Positions 8,143 through 15,362 of a DNA stretch of 64,000 nt are shown one piece after another. Below the pieces are notes generated by a model. That model was not told where the DNA came from. It did no database searches and saw nothing but the letters and a program-made list of their open reading frames with translations. This DNA comes from Candidatus Methanophagaceae archaeon (lineage in GTDB: Archaea > Halobacteriota > Syntropharchaeia > Alkanophagales > Methanospirareceae): NCBI GenBank assembly GCA_003194435.1, contig PQXC01000007.1, forward strand, positions 1-64,000, in the 5' to 3' direction. The position numbers were made by a program, and so were the translations under genes. Numbering within the stretch: the first letter of the stretch is position 1; each line of letters begins with the position of its first letter.

Positions 8143-8460
8143 TGTATTTTTTATAAAGCGGGGAAGGTATCGGAAACCCGGAACCTGTTTTTGGATCAAA
8201 CTTTTTAAGAAAAAAGGTTTAATCCAAAGAAACAGGATTGTTTTTTGCGGAGCAAACCGCGTAAGCATTTTTAGTAAAGGTTTTTCCGCGAAGCGGAAAA
8301 AAGTTTTGTTTCAAAAGCTTCTTTCTAAAGAAAGAAGCTTTACCATCAAACTTTCTTAAAAAGAAAGTTTAATCAAAGAAATAGGATTGTTTTTGCTCCG
8401 CAAAACTTGTATTTTTATAAGCGGGGAAGGTATCGGAAACCCCGAAGGGGGTTTCTGATT
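8143..8460. repeat. Block of palindromic repeat modules
   Basis: Two imperfect copies of a module beginning TGTATTTTTTATAAAGCGGG and containing GGTATCGGAAACCC lie at 8143-8179 and 8408-8443. Two copies of a second module (ATCAAACTTT...AAGTTTAATC...ACAGGATTG) lie at about 8195-8256 and 8346-8404. Perfect inverted repeats are present: TTTTTCCGC-GAA-GCGGAAAAA near 8281-8301, AAAGCTTCTTTC-TAAA-GAAAGAAGCTTT at 8314-8341, and AAACTTTCTT-AAA-AAGAAAGTTT at about 8348-8370. There is no coding capacity. The block abuts the leader-distal end of the CRISPR array, and related sequence is found inside the array at 8726-8838. Confidence 0.7.
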
Positions 8461-9391
8461 GTTTCAGTCCTTGTTTTCTTAGACTATTTTGCAACTTGGG
8501 CTTGACAAAAATGGAACTAAAAGCACTAAGACAAGCAGAGTTTCAATCCTTGTTTTCTTAGACTATTTTTATTTTGCAACTTCATGGGAAGCACTTCGGG
8601 GATGGCGTTTGTCTTAACATTTCAATCCTTGTTTTCTTAGACTATTTTGCAACACGGACGATTATGCCATAGGTCTTGGCAAGATAGATGATTTCAATCC
8701 TTGTTTTCTTAGACTATTTTGCAACAAACCTTTTCTTCAAAAGAAAAGCTTTACCAAAAGAACTTTATTTTTGCTCCGCAATATCGGAAACCTCGAACCT
8801 GTTTTTTTGGATCAAACCTTTTTCTAAAAGGTTTGATGTTTCAATCCTTGTTTTCTTAGACTCTCCTGCAACTATCTCGACTATCACAGGCACATGCAGA
8901 CGATAAAATTTCAATCCTTATTTTCCTGGACTCTCCTGCAACAGGAGAAAACCAGATATGTGATACAGATAAACAAGGGGAGTTTCAATCCTTATTTTCC
9001 TGGACTCTCCTGCAACCAACTGCGAGTATGTCGGGTAAAAGACGGTGTCTTAATACCAGTAGTTTCAATCCTTATTTTCCTGGACTCTCCTGCAACGAAG
9101 ATGGCACAGCGCACAAAGGGGAAGGTGTATTGGGAGTTTCAATCCTTATTTTCCTGGACTCTCCTGCAACAATTTACAGTTTCTTCGATCCAGCAGATTA
9201 CAGTATGGAATTTCAATCCTTATTTTCTTAGACTATTTTGCAACATAATGATACGTATAATGGTAACGAAGGGATTGACAGATTTCAATCCTTGTTTTCG
9301 TAGACCTTTTTGCAACTCGAAGATGCAATAAAAAGAGAAGAACGATGGATAAAAGAGTTTCAATCCTTGTTTTCTTAGACTCTCTTGCAAC
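8461..9391 (-). CRISPR. CRISPR array, 12 repeats, minus-strand transcribed
   Basis: Twelve repeats of about 34 bp start at 8461, 8541, 8620, 8692, 8839, 8909, 8983, 9063, 9137, 9211, 9283 and 9358. Spacers are 36-46 bp. Read on the minus strand each repeat begins GTTGCA and ends GGATTGAAA, the usual 3' handle, so transcription runs from the cas6 side leftwards. The leftmost repeat has a base change and the second a 6-bp internal insertion, as expected for the old trailer end. Repeats are not uniform: the first four carry CTATTTTGCAAC (plus strand), those from 8909 to 9137 carry CCTGGACTCTCCTGCAAC, and those at 8839, 9211, 9283 and 9358 are mixed forms. One interval (8726-8838) is not a normal spacer. 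Confidence 0.95.
8726..8838. repeat. Palindromic repeat interrupting the CRISPR array
   Basis: This 113-bp interval between repeats four and five is about three times a normal spacer. It contains TTTTTGCTCCGCAA, ATCGGAAACC, GAACCTGTTTTT and a GGATCAAACC...GGTTTGATG inverted repeat, all found in the palindromic block at 8143-8460. It is therefore a copy of that dispersed repeat, not captured foreign DNA. Confidence 0.75.
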
Positions 9392-9521
9392 CCCTCAAAA
9401 TTTTACTCCATTCCCATTTTCTGGGATGTTCTCATCCTATTTATATCTTTCGATATGCCTGGCTGCTCATGATTAAGAAGATACCAACATATATTATTGG
9501 TGCTCACCAGCTTTCTTGTGG
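9392..9521 (-). promoter_or_regulatory. Probable CRISPR leader
   Basis: The 130 bp between the newest repeat and the cas6 stop is AT-rich and non-coding. Its position upstream of the array in the direction of transcription is that of the leader, which carries the array promoter and, where adaptation genes exist, the integration site. No sequence motif was confirmed. Confidence 0.55.
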
Positions 9522-10178
9522 TTACTTTCTTTTCACCACACCAAACCCCTGTGACACCCCTTTCCCCAGTCCGAAGAAGTCCGGTATCTTAAAGTTCACC
9601 CGGAACTCGCCGGTGAACCCCATCACCGGTATGCCCTTATACTCCACTCGCTCCGCATCCACACGCGAATGAACATAAAGCTTTCTATCCACCACATAAT
9701 CCAGACTCTTGCACATCGAGAGGATATTACCCACGAGGATACCATTCAAAAACTCCTTCCTGGCTCGCCAATCGCTTATCTCCTTGTATCTTTCGTAATT
9801 ACCGGGATTCAATGCGAGCCAGTGTGTTAAGAATTTATAATGACGGTTCTCTCGGCATGCTCCCAGTTCCCCTCTCAAAGCGTTCATCTGCACGCTTTCT
9901 ACTTTGTACGTGCTACCACCCAGTTCCAGTTTCTCTATCTCATCCGCAATCCTCTTGAGTATATCCGCTCCTTCTTCTATTCCCAGAATAATCGGTGTGC
10001 CTTCTATTATCTTGTATTGCACCCTCGGATAGGTGTATAAATAGCCCGCTTCTTCGATGTGGTGATGTAAAATCGGATATTCCTTGAATCTATTCGCTAT
10101 GTAACCGCGCAACCTGGATGCCCCTTCTTTCACTGCTCTTTCTGTATTGAGTACCATTACCAGTATCTTCAAATTCAT
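9522..10178 (-). CDS. cas6: CRISPR endoribonuclease Cas6
   Basis: A 218-residue RAMP protein. Cas6 cuts the CRISPR transcript within each repeat to leave an 8-nt 5' handle on crRNAs. Recognised features are the ferredoxin-like N-terminal start (LKILVMVLNTERAVK), an LRGYIANRF segment followed by a His cluster (YPILHHHI) that may supply the catalytic His, and the glycine-rich C-terminal loop FFGLGKGVSQGFGVVK typical of the family. It sits directly upstream of the array on the same strand, so effector genes, cas6 and array could share transcription. Length is at the short end of normal for Cas6. Confidence 0.88.
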   Translation of the reverse strand: MNLKILVMVLNTERAVKEGASRLRGYIANRFKEYPILHHHIEEAGYLYTYPRVQYKIIEGTPIILGIEEGADILKRIADEIEKLELGGSTYKVESVQMNALRGELGACRENRHYKFLTHWLALNPGNYERYKEISDWRARKEFLNGILVGNILSMCKSLDYVVDRKLYVHSRVDAERVEYKGIPVMGFTGEFRVNFKIPDFFGLGKGVSQGFGVVKRK

Positions 10179-10199
10179 CTTAGAACTTGAACTTAGAAC

Positions 10200-10397
10200 T
10201 CAGAGCTTGGGGAACTCCGATTCTATCATTAAGCCTTCCGCATCCTCAACCACCAGTTCTACATATTCTCTCACGCTTTCAAACATCCTCTCCGCATCTT
10301 CTCGCTTCACCGGCACTAAGCCATGAGCAAGTATGGAATTGTTCCTCTTTGACAGGAGGTCCTGCATCTTCTTGTCCTCTAAGAATTTCTTACCCAC
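10200..10397 (-). pseudogene. HEPN fragment of a CARF-HEPN (TIGR02710-like) protein
   Basis: These 65 residues contain RNNSILAHGLVPV, the R-x4-H HEPN ribonuclease motif found at the C terminus of TIGR02710/Csm6-type proteins, followed by a helix (REDAERMFESVREYVELV). The frame is open a little further upstream (about 10420, ILQDLGDEVGKKFLEDKK) but is out of frame with the CARF part just before it. The frame given here starts at an internal GTG. I infer that it is the 3' end of one gene broken by a frameshift, with the connecting helical region lost. A separately translated HEPN peptide is possible but less likely. Confidence 0.65.
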
Positions 10398-10405
10398 CTC
10401 ATCCC

Positions 10406-10972
10406 CTAAATCTTGTAATATATCCGGTCTAAATAGCCCATGGCTTCACCGAATCTATACGAATTAAACGCTTCTTTAGCACGGTCAAGCAGGTATTTGT
10501 CATAAGCGGCAAACAGATTCTGCACCCTCGCCGCCTCCGTACCCGGAGTTACAACGCCATTTTCACCTCTCTTGCCCGCAACTAAACTCAATTTCTTCTG
10601 ATACAACATTGCACAAATAGCAGCGCTTGTGGTCATCGTTTTTGTCCCCGAAGTATAGTCTATAATTATCTCATTCCCTTCTTTCTCTTCCTCCTTTACT
10701 TCTTCCTCTATTCTTGTATAACACTCATAAAAATCGTCTATATCCTTCAATCTGACAAATTCGTAATTCTCCAATTCCTTACCCTTCTTCTCATAATACT
10801 GCTCCTTTAACGACTCTACTGTCTCTATACTCTCTTCAGAGCCAAAAAATACAATCTTATCTGGATTATAGCTCTCAATAGAAGACAAAAGACCATGTGC
10901 TAAATTTCTTACCTTATTCTCTTTATCTAATCCCACTCCTGTTCCTACGGTCATGAATAAAGCCCGTTTCAT
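10406..10972 (-). CDS. CARF-domain protein, truncated (TIGR02710-like)
   Basis: A 188-residue N-terminal piece of a CRISPR ancillary protein. It starts MKRALFMTVGTGVGLDKE, the first CARF motif, continues with SYNPDKIVFFGSEESIETV and has the second CARF motif IIIDYTSGTKTMTTSAA at about residues 105-121, which binds cyclic oligoadenylate made by Cas10. In intact relatives (about 350-400 residues) a helical linker and HEPN RNase follow. Here the frame stops after DRIYYKI and the HEPN end is in another frame at 10200-10397. The gene follows csm5 with a 2-bp gap. Without cas10 in this window, the cyclic ligand would have to come from another locus. Confidence 0.75.
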   Translation of the reverse strand: MKRALFMTVGTGVGLDKENKVRNLAHGLLSSIESYNPDKIVFFGSEESIETVESLKEQYYEKKGKELENYEFVRLKDIDDFYECYTRIEEEVKEEEKEGNEIIIDYTSGTKTMTTSAAICAMLYQKKLSLVAGKRGENGVVTPGTEAARVQNLFAAYDKYLLDRAKEAFNSYRFGEAMGYLDRIYYKI

Positions 10973-10974
10973 CT

Positions 10975-12150
10975 TTAATCCCCCACTTTAGCTTTACCGG
11001 CTTGCTTTTCAAATCTTATCTTCAACCACCCCAGAGGATATTTTGGCTTTCCATCTTTAAATACTATTCGCCGTGTCTTGGGGAACTCACTCACGAAAAA
11101 CCGTTGATTTCTTCTCTTCCCCAGGCTGAATCTCTTCCGCAGTCCAAAGAAATCCAAATCCGGCTCTCCTTGCAATAGCCTCCCAACCGTCATCCCGTGC
11201 CAGCCAGAACCCCATGCAAGATGAAGTAAGAAAGAATCTTCTTCTCTTCTTTCTCTCAACATTTCATAAAATTTTAAAACATCGTCAAGTTCTTCTGGTC
11301 TATTATACTGCCTGAAAAATCTCATTTCATCCTCGATAAACATATCTGCGAATTCGTTGCATATCCTCGGTATCTCCCTTACAAGCCCCTTCTTGTTTTC
11401 AAAATGCAATTCGCTTGCTGCATCGTCTTCAAGCAAAAATTCATCTATTTTCGTTTCCAAAGCCAGCTTCGTTCCTGGCTTCAACGCCTCCACATACGTG
11501 TAAAAGCCCTTCCAATTGTGCCCCCGCGGTGTTGTTGTCAATGTTCGCACTTCTTCTATTCTCAATTCCTTAACATTAACCGCACTGGTATCCGAAACTT
11601 GTAAAGCCTTTAAAATATCTTCCGTTGGGTCCGCGCCAAAAACAAGTTTCTCTATCTCATCATCAACCCTCTTTTTATCAACCCTGCCTCTCGACCTTAC
11701 CAGACTATTTAAATGCTTTTTAGCTCTATCAAACCTATCCGCATCGTTTTTCAACACCCACCACAAAATCGCTGTTCTTATCGCACCTTTCACCGAACTG
11801 CCTGGAATATACGCTTCATCCTTCGTTTTTATATGTTCTCTCACTTCACTACTTCGACTCAATCTACCAATCAATTGCTGAAGATTCGTTCTCGCTGATT
11901 CCGAAATATCCAGTGCGTATCTAACGTGTTCCTTCGCAACCCCTGGTGCAAATCTCCCAAGATAAAATGCTCCTGCCTTTGCATCCTCGATAAATCCATC
12001 AGTATCAAATCTCTCATCCTCAAAAAGCCTGTCCATGTCTGCACGATAAAAATTATCCTCTACAACATACTCAATCGGGCTTATTGTCCCGCCACTGCCT
12101 ATGTGAACCGGGGAAATCACTTCTATCTCATATCGTCGAGTAGAACTCAT
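10975..12150 (-). CDS. csm5: Type III-A effector subunit Csm5
   Basis: A 391-residue RAMP protein, normal length for Csm5, which caps the crRNA 3' end in the Csm complex. Diagnostic segments are the N-terminal YEIEVISPVHIGSGG, the YIPGSSVKGAIRTAI loop at about residues 113-127, and the C-terminal LHLAWGSGWHGMTVGRLL. It is followed closely by the CARF gene and cas6. Its ATG (12148-12150) lies exactly at the 3' edge of a group II intron; the other Csm genes that normally precede it (cas10, csm2, csm3, csm4) are not in the window. The protein itself shows no sign of decay. Confidence 0.9.
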   Translation of the reverse strand: MSSTRRYEIEVISPVHIGSGGTISPIEYVVEDNFYRADMDRLFEDERFDTDGFIEDAKAGAFYLGRFAPGVAKEHVRYALDISESARTNLQQLIGRLSRSSEVREHIKTKDEAYIPGSSVKGAIRTAILWWVLKNDADRFDRAKKHLNSLVRSRGRVDKKRVDDEIEKLVFGADPTEDILKALQVSDTSAVNVKELRIEEVRTLTTTPRGHNWKGFYTYVEALKPGTKLALETKIDEFLLEDDAASELHFENKKGLVREIPRICNEFADMFIEDEMRFFRQYNRPEELDDVLKFYEMLRERREEDSFLLHLAWGSGWHGMTVGRLLQGEPDLDFFGLRKRFSLGKRRNQRFFVSEFPKTRRIVFKDGKPKYPLGWLKIRFEKQAGKAKVGD

Positions 12151-13562
12151 AGCCCACCTCCTATTGGAGTATTAGCTCCGAGGTAGCTATGAGCCCCCTC
12201 ACAGAACCGGACTTGAGGTTTTCCCTCATCCGGCTCTTCAGAAGCACATCCTCTACGATTGAACAAGGTATAAGTCAGATGATATATCTTCGGCTTTGGC
12301 AGTGGATTAAATGAAAGGAAACGATTAAATTGACCCCAGTTATAACTTCTCTTCTGGCTTCGTCTGTTTATCCACTTAAAGGCAAGTCGCACCGTCTGAG
12401 TATAATAGCTCTGAAGTCCCTTGAAATTACCGCTTAAACCGTAGTACTGATAATGTCCAACCAACTTCTGCATTAGCACTTGCCACCAATCCTTCAACTT
12501 CACACAATTCCTGACACGCTTTAGCCACTGATTCATGTCTTTCATCTTCTGCCTGAACTTCTTGCTTGACGTCTTTCGACCTACCTTGAAATTTCCGTTT
12601 CTGGTCTTATCACAGAAGTGCGTAAACCCAAGAAAGTCAAAGGTTGCACACTTCTTACCCTGTTTCCTTGCTCTCTGGCAGGCATAACGACCGAACTCAA
12701 TGATTCTGCTCTTCTCCTCCGAGATCACCAACCCGAATTTTGCCAGCCTTTTCTTTAATGCTTCCCCAAACGCTCTGGCCTCATCGCCGTATTGAAAACA
12801 GACGATGAAGTCATCCGCATATCGAACAAGCTGTGCAAACCCGGTCAACCGCTTCTTCACCGCTCGCTCAAACCACAGGTCTAAAACGTAATGGAGATAT
12901 ATATTGGCAAGAATCGGACTTAATATCCCGCCTTGTGGCGTGCCCCTGTCCGTCTCGATATATTTCCCTTCCTCCATTACTCCAGATCTCAAGAAGCGAG
13001 CGATCAGTCGCAGCAAACTTGGGTCTACTATCCGCTGCTTCAGGCATCTCATCAGCCATTCGTGGTCTACTGTGTCAAAGAACTTCGCTATGTCCATGTC
13101 CACCACATAATTGACCGGTTGGGTCATGATGGTCTTGTCAATCATGTCCAGCGCATCGTGGCAACTGCGACTGGGTCGAAACCCATAGGAGACATCAATA
13201 AAGTCCTCTTCAAAGATTGCCTCCAGGATCTTCTTTATCGCCAACTGGACTATCTTGTCTTCGATAGCTGGAATTCCGAGCGGTCTTCTATCCCCATTTG
13301 GCTTTGGTATATAGACTCGTTTAACTGGTTGTGGTCTGTATCGCTTTGCTTTCAGCCTCACTACCAAATCTTCTACATTCTCGTCTAAGTTCTCTTCATA
13401 TTCTCCCCATGTTACCCCATCAATGCCGGGAGCTTTATCTCTCTTTAACTCCCAAAAGCATTGCTTGAGAAAATCCGCCGTAAGTAAGTGCGCTAAAGAC
13501 GTAAACTTACACTTTGGATCTTCTCTGGCTCGTAGAGTTATGACCGACAGTTTTGTTGACAC
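12147..13562 (-). CDS. ltrA: Group II intron reverse transcriptase/maturase
   Basis: An RT/maturase of about 471 residues. I choose the GTG at 13560-13562 (VSTKLSVITLRARED) because family members begin just before FTSLAHLL, and the open frame further upstream (to 14114) translates intron RNA domains. RT landmarks are KAPGIDGVTW, RPLGIPAIEDKIVQ, YGFRPSRSCHDAL, the catalytic VRYADDFIVCF (active YADD box) and DFLGFTHFC. Domain X/GIIM residues follow (LVGHYQYYGL to KWINRRSQKRSYNWGQF). No HNH endonuclease domain is present. The frame continues through domain V without a stop, ending in a TGA that overlaps the csm5 start; the last 30-odd codons are probably intron RNA, not functional protein. Confidence 0.88.
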   Translation of the reverse strand: MSTKLSVITLRAREDPKCKFTSLAHLLTADFLKQCFWELKRDKAPGIDGVTWGEYEENLDENVEDLVVRLKAKRYRPQPVKRVYIPKPNGDRRPLGIPAIEDKIVQLAIKKILEAIFEEDFIDVSYGFRPSRSCHDALDMIDKTIMTQPVNYVVDMDIAKFFDTVDHEWLMRCLKQRIVDPSLLRLIARFLRSGVMEEGKYIETDRGTPQGGILSPILANIYLHYVLDLWFERAVKKRLTGFAQLVRYADDFIVCFQYGDEARAFGEALKKRLAKFGLVISEEKSRIIEFGRYACQRARKQGKKCATFDFLGFTHFCDKTRNGNFKVGRKTSSKKFRQKMKDMNQWLKRVRNCVKLKDWWQVLMQKLVGHYQYYGLSGNFKGLQSYYTQTVRLAFKWINRRSQKRSYNWGQFNRFLSFNPLPKPKIYHLTYTLFNRRGCASEEPDEGKPQVRFCEGAHSYLGANTPIGGGL

Positions 13563-14104
13563 CCCTCGCCCATCTCTGGGTATGGAGGGTGTGCCCCCGT
13601 CGAGCCATCGCACTCCTGCCAGCCCCTTCCCTCCACAGGCATTACCCTGTTTCGTCAGTACTATGAGCTGGTCCGACTCCCAGAGTGTCGTCTGTACTAT
13701 CTTACCGTTTATAGGCTTGATAGGACATACTCCGTAAAGGAGAACACTCTGAGCCTCCCGAGTTCCCATAATATCCTTTTGATACCGTGCCACGGTCTCA
13801 GACCCCGTCGGGCTCTCATCGCCTCGCCATGTCCCAGTGCTCCCTGCTATATTCCAAGACTGGAGATTCGGACTATCGGCGATGAGAATGCTGCCTTCCG
13901 TCAAATGAACAACGTCGACCACCGAGACAACGTGTATTTCGGGGCTCAATCCCTTCACTTGCGTTGCAGCCCAGTATCCCTTCCCCCTGGCTTCACCACA
14001 GCCTGTTACCAGACTGGATGCAGGGTTCAGTTCTGAGGTGGCGGCTAACCTTTCCTCAGGTTGGATTTTCACCAACTGGATATTATGAACTTTGCTCGGC
14101 ACAC
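12151..14104 (-). mobile_element. Group II intron with reverse transcriptase
   Basis: The 5' end is placed at GTGTGCCGAGC (reading left from 14104), matching the GUGYG consensus of bacterial-type group II introns. About 540 bp of structured non-coding sequence (domains I-IV) precede the RT gene. A recognisable domain V lies at 12204-12236, followed by a domain VI-like hairpin (AGCTACCTC pairing with GAGGTGGGCT) that ends next to the csm5 start codon. The total is close to 1.95 kb. The exact 3' boundary is uncertain by two bases: an AY ending would place it within the csm5 ATG. It lies in the sense orientation relative to csm5, so splicing could restore a csm transcript. Confidence 0.85.
12204..12236 (-). 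ncRNA. Group II intron domain V
   Basis: The RNA begins GAGCCGGAUGAGG, has a GAAA-type loop, and ends CCUCAAGUCCGGUUC. GAGCCGGA pairs with UCCGGUUC and GAGG with CCUC, leaving the expected internal bulge, and the AGC catalytic triad is at the base. This is the ribozyme's active-site helix and confirms an intron rather than a free-standing RT gene. Confidence 0.85.
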
Positions 14105-14198
14105 TCAACTTCACGACCTCACCCAGTAAACGGAGGTATTTGATTAGCTATTCACCAAAAACAGGAGAAAGACCCTTCAAGAACAGGAGACAGCCTCC

Positions 14199-15269
14199 TT
14201 AATACTCGAAATCAGGCAATGCGGAACACGCCCTGCATCGTACACAGCCCGCCTTATTCTTACGCCAGCTCATTCCTCCTTCATGCAATACCCCCGCAAC
14301 TTTCTCATATATCTGGTGCATCCTCTCCGGAGCGGGCGGCTTCTCATTCTCCAGCATCGAGCCTGGTATAGGACGCAGCGGCACTACAAATGGATACACA
14401 CCAAGCTCTACCATCGTTCGGCTACCCTCTATTATAGACTCGTCACTCTCACCCAGCCCGGCAATCACATAACTGCTGACCTGAGTATCACCGAATAGCG
14501 CTACACTCCGTCGCCATGCATCTACATATCGCTCAAAAGGTATCTCCGCCTTGCATTCCGCTATTCTCTGCAGCACAGCACGGTCAAAACTCTCCACATG
14601 TATCCCCACGGTGTCCACGGCATCGTAGAGTGCATCAATCATATTTAGCTCTTTTGGCGGCTCGAATTGCGCATGTATCGGCAGACCTGTTGCGTCCTTT
14701 ATCGCTCTCGCAGTCTCTGCGAGATAATATATACCCTTGTCGGGTGTGGCTGTTGTGCCCGTGGTGAGCGTCACATGAGTAACATGGTCCAGCCTCTTCG
14801 CTGCCTCTGCCACTTCCGCAAGCTGTTCCGGCGTCTTCTTCGCTATCGTCGCACCGCTCTTCAATGACAGCTCAATTGCACAGAACTTACACCTCTTTGG
14901 CGTGTCCCAGTACACGCATGTCTGTATTGTGGTCGTAGCCAAACAATCTGCACCGTGCAGTAGTGCAATTTTATAATAGGGTATGCCATCACGCGTCTTC
15001 AACTGCTGGAAGCGCGCAGCAGGAAACTTAACCTCTGTTATTCGCGTCCCATCTCGCTCCAGTACGTATCGCCCCGCATCATTATAAACGCGGTACGGCG
15101 ACTGCGAGACGAACCAGCTCTGCGTGGGAACGTTCGCCACCGTGCCACCAAACAGGAACATACCACCCGCTGCGGGTCCCGCACCTGCTTTCCTGCCCTT
15201 CTCCACTCCTGAAGCTGAGACACGCGCACCCAGGCATAGCAACTCCGTCTTCAAGCCCTTCGTATCCAT
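14199..15269 (-). CDS. Radical SAM protein (MSMEG_0568/COG2516-like)
   Basis: A 356-residue radical SAM enzyme. The cluster-binding cysteines are in CVYWDTPKRCKFC, a spaced CX8CX2C variant of the usual CX3CX2C. The TIM-barrel core follows (HVTHVTLTTGTTATP; IHAQFEPPKELNMID; TVGIHVESFD; SSYVIAGLGESDESII). Three Cys near the C terminus (CVRCRACSAL) may hold a second cluster. The overall shape is biotin-synthase-like and close to the MSMEG_0568 family, whose substrate I do not know. It is a single gene, divergent from ilvD, and its end lies 95 bp from the intron edge, so it is the first ordinary chromosomal gene beyond the truncated CRISPR locus. Confidence 0.75.
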   Translation of the reverse strand: MDTKGLKTELLCLGARVSASGVEKGRKAGAGPAAGGMFLFGGTVANVPTQSWFVSQSPYRVYNDAGRYVLERDGTRITEVKFPAARFQQLKTRDGIPYYKIALLHGADCLATTTIQTCVYWDTPKRCKFCAIELSLKSGATIAKKTPEQLAEVAEAAKRLDHVTHVTLTTGTTATPDKGIYYLAETARAIKDATGLPIHAQFEPPKELNMIDALYDAVDTVGIHVESFDRAVLQRIAECKAEIPFERYVDAWRRSVALFGDTQVSSYVIAGLGESDESIIEGSRTMVELGVYPFVVPLRPIPGSMLENEKPPAPERMHQIYEKVAGVLHEGGMSWRKNKAGCVRCRACSALPDFEY

Positions 15270-15362
15270 TACTCAATTACTGCTACTAACACTTTATTAT
15301 TCTTATTCTATAAGATAAAAAATAGAGAAACCTTCTTTTAAAAAGAAAACTTTGCTATCTAT

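Noticed and set aside
7999..8268. 89-codon frame overlapping the 73-aa gene and the palindromic block
   Set aside because: It translates the palindromic repeats and has no ribosome-binding site; the overlapping 73-aa frame is in the operon.
8688..9331. Open frames of 67-145 codons across the CRISPR array
   Set aside because: They translate repeats and spacers; the repeated protein segment (FNPYFPGLSCN-like) simply reflects the CRISPR repeat.
12147..14104. RT next to cas genes as an RT-Cas1-type spacer acquisition system
   Set aside because: The RT has the maturase domain and is followed by intron domain V and VI; no Cas1 domain or cas1/cas2 gene is present. It is a group II intron enzyme.
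13563..14114. Long N-terminal extension of the RT frame
   Set aside because: It has no homology expected of an RT and covers the position of intron domains I-IV; family members start near the FTSLAHLL motif.
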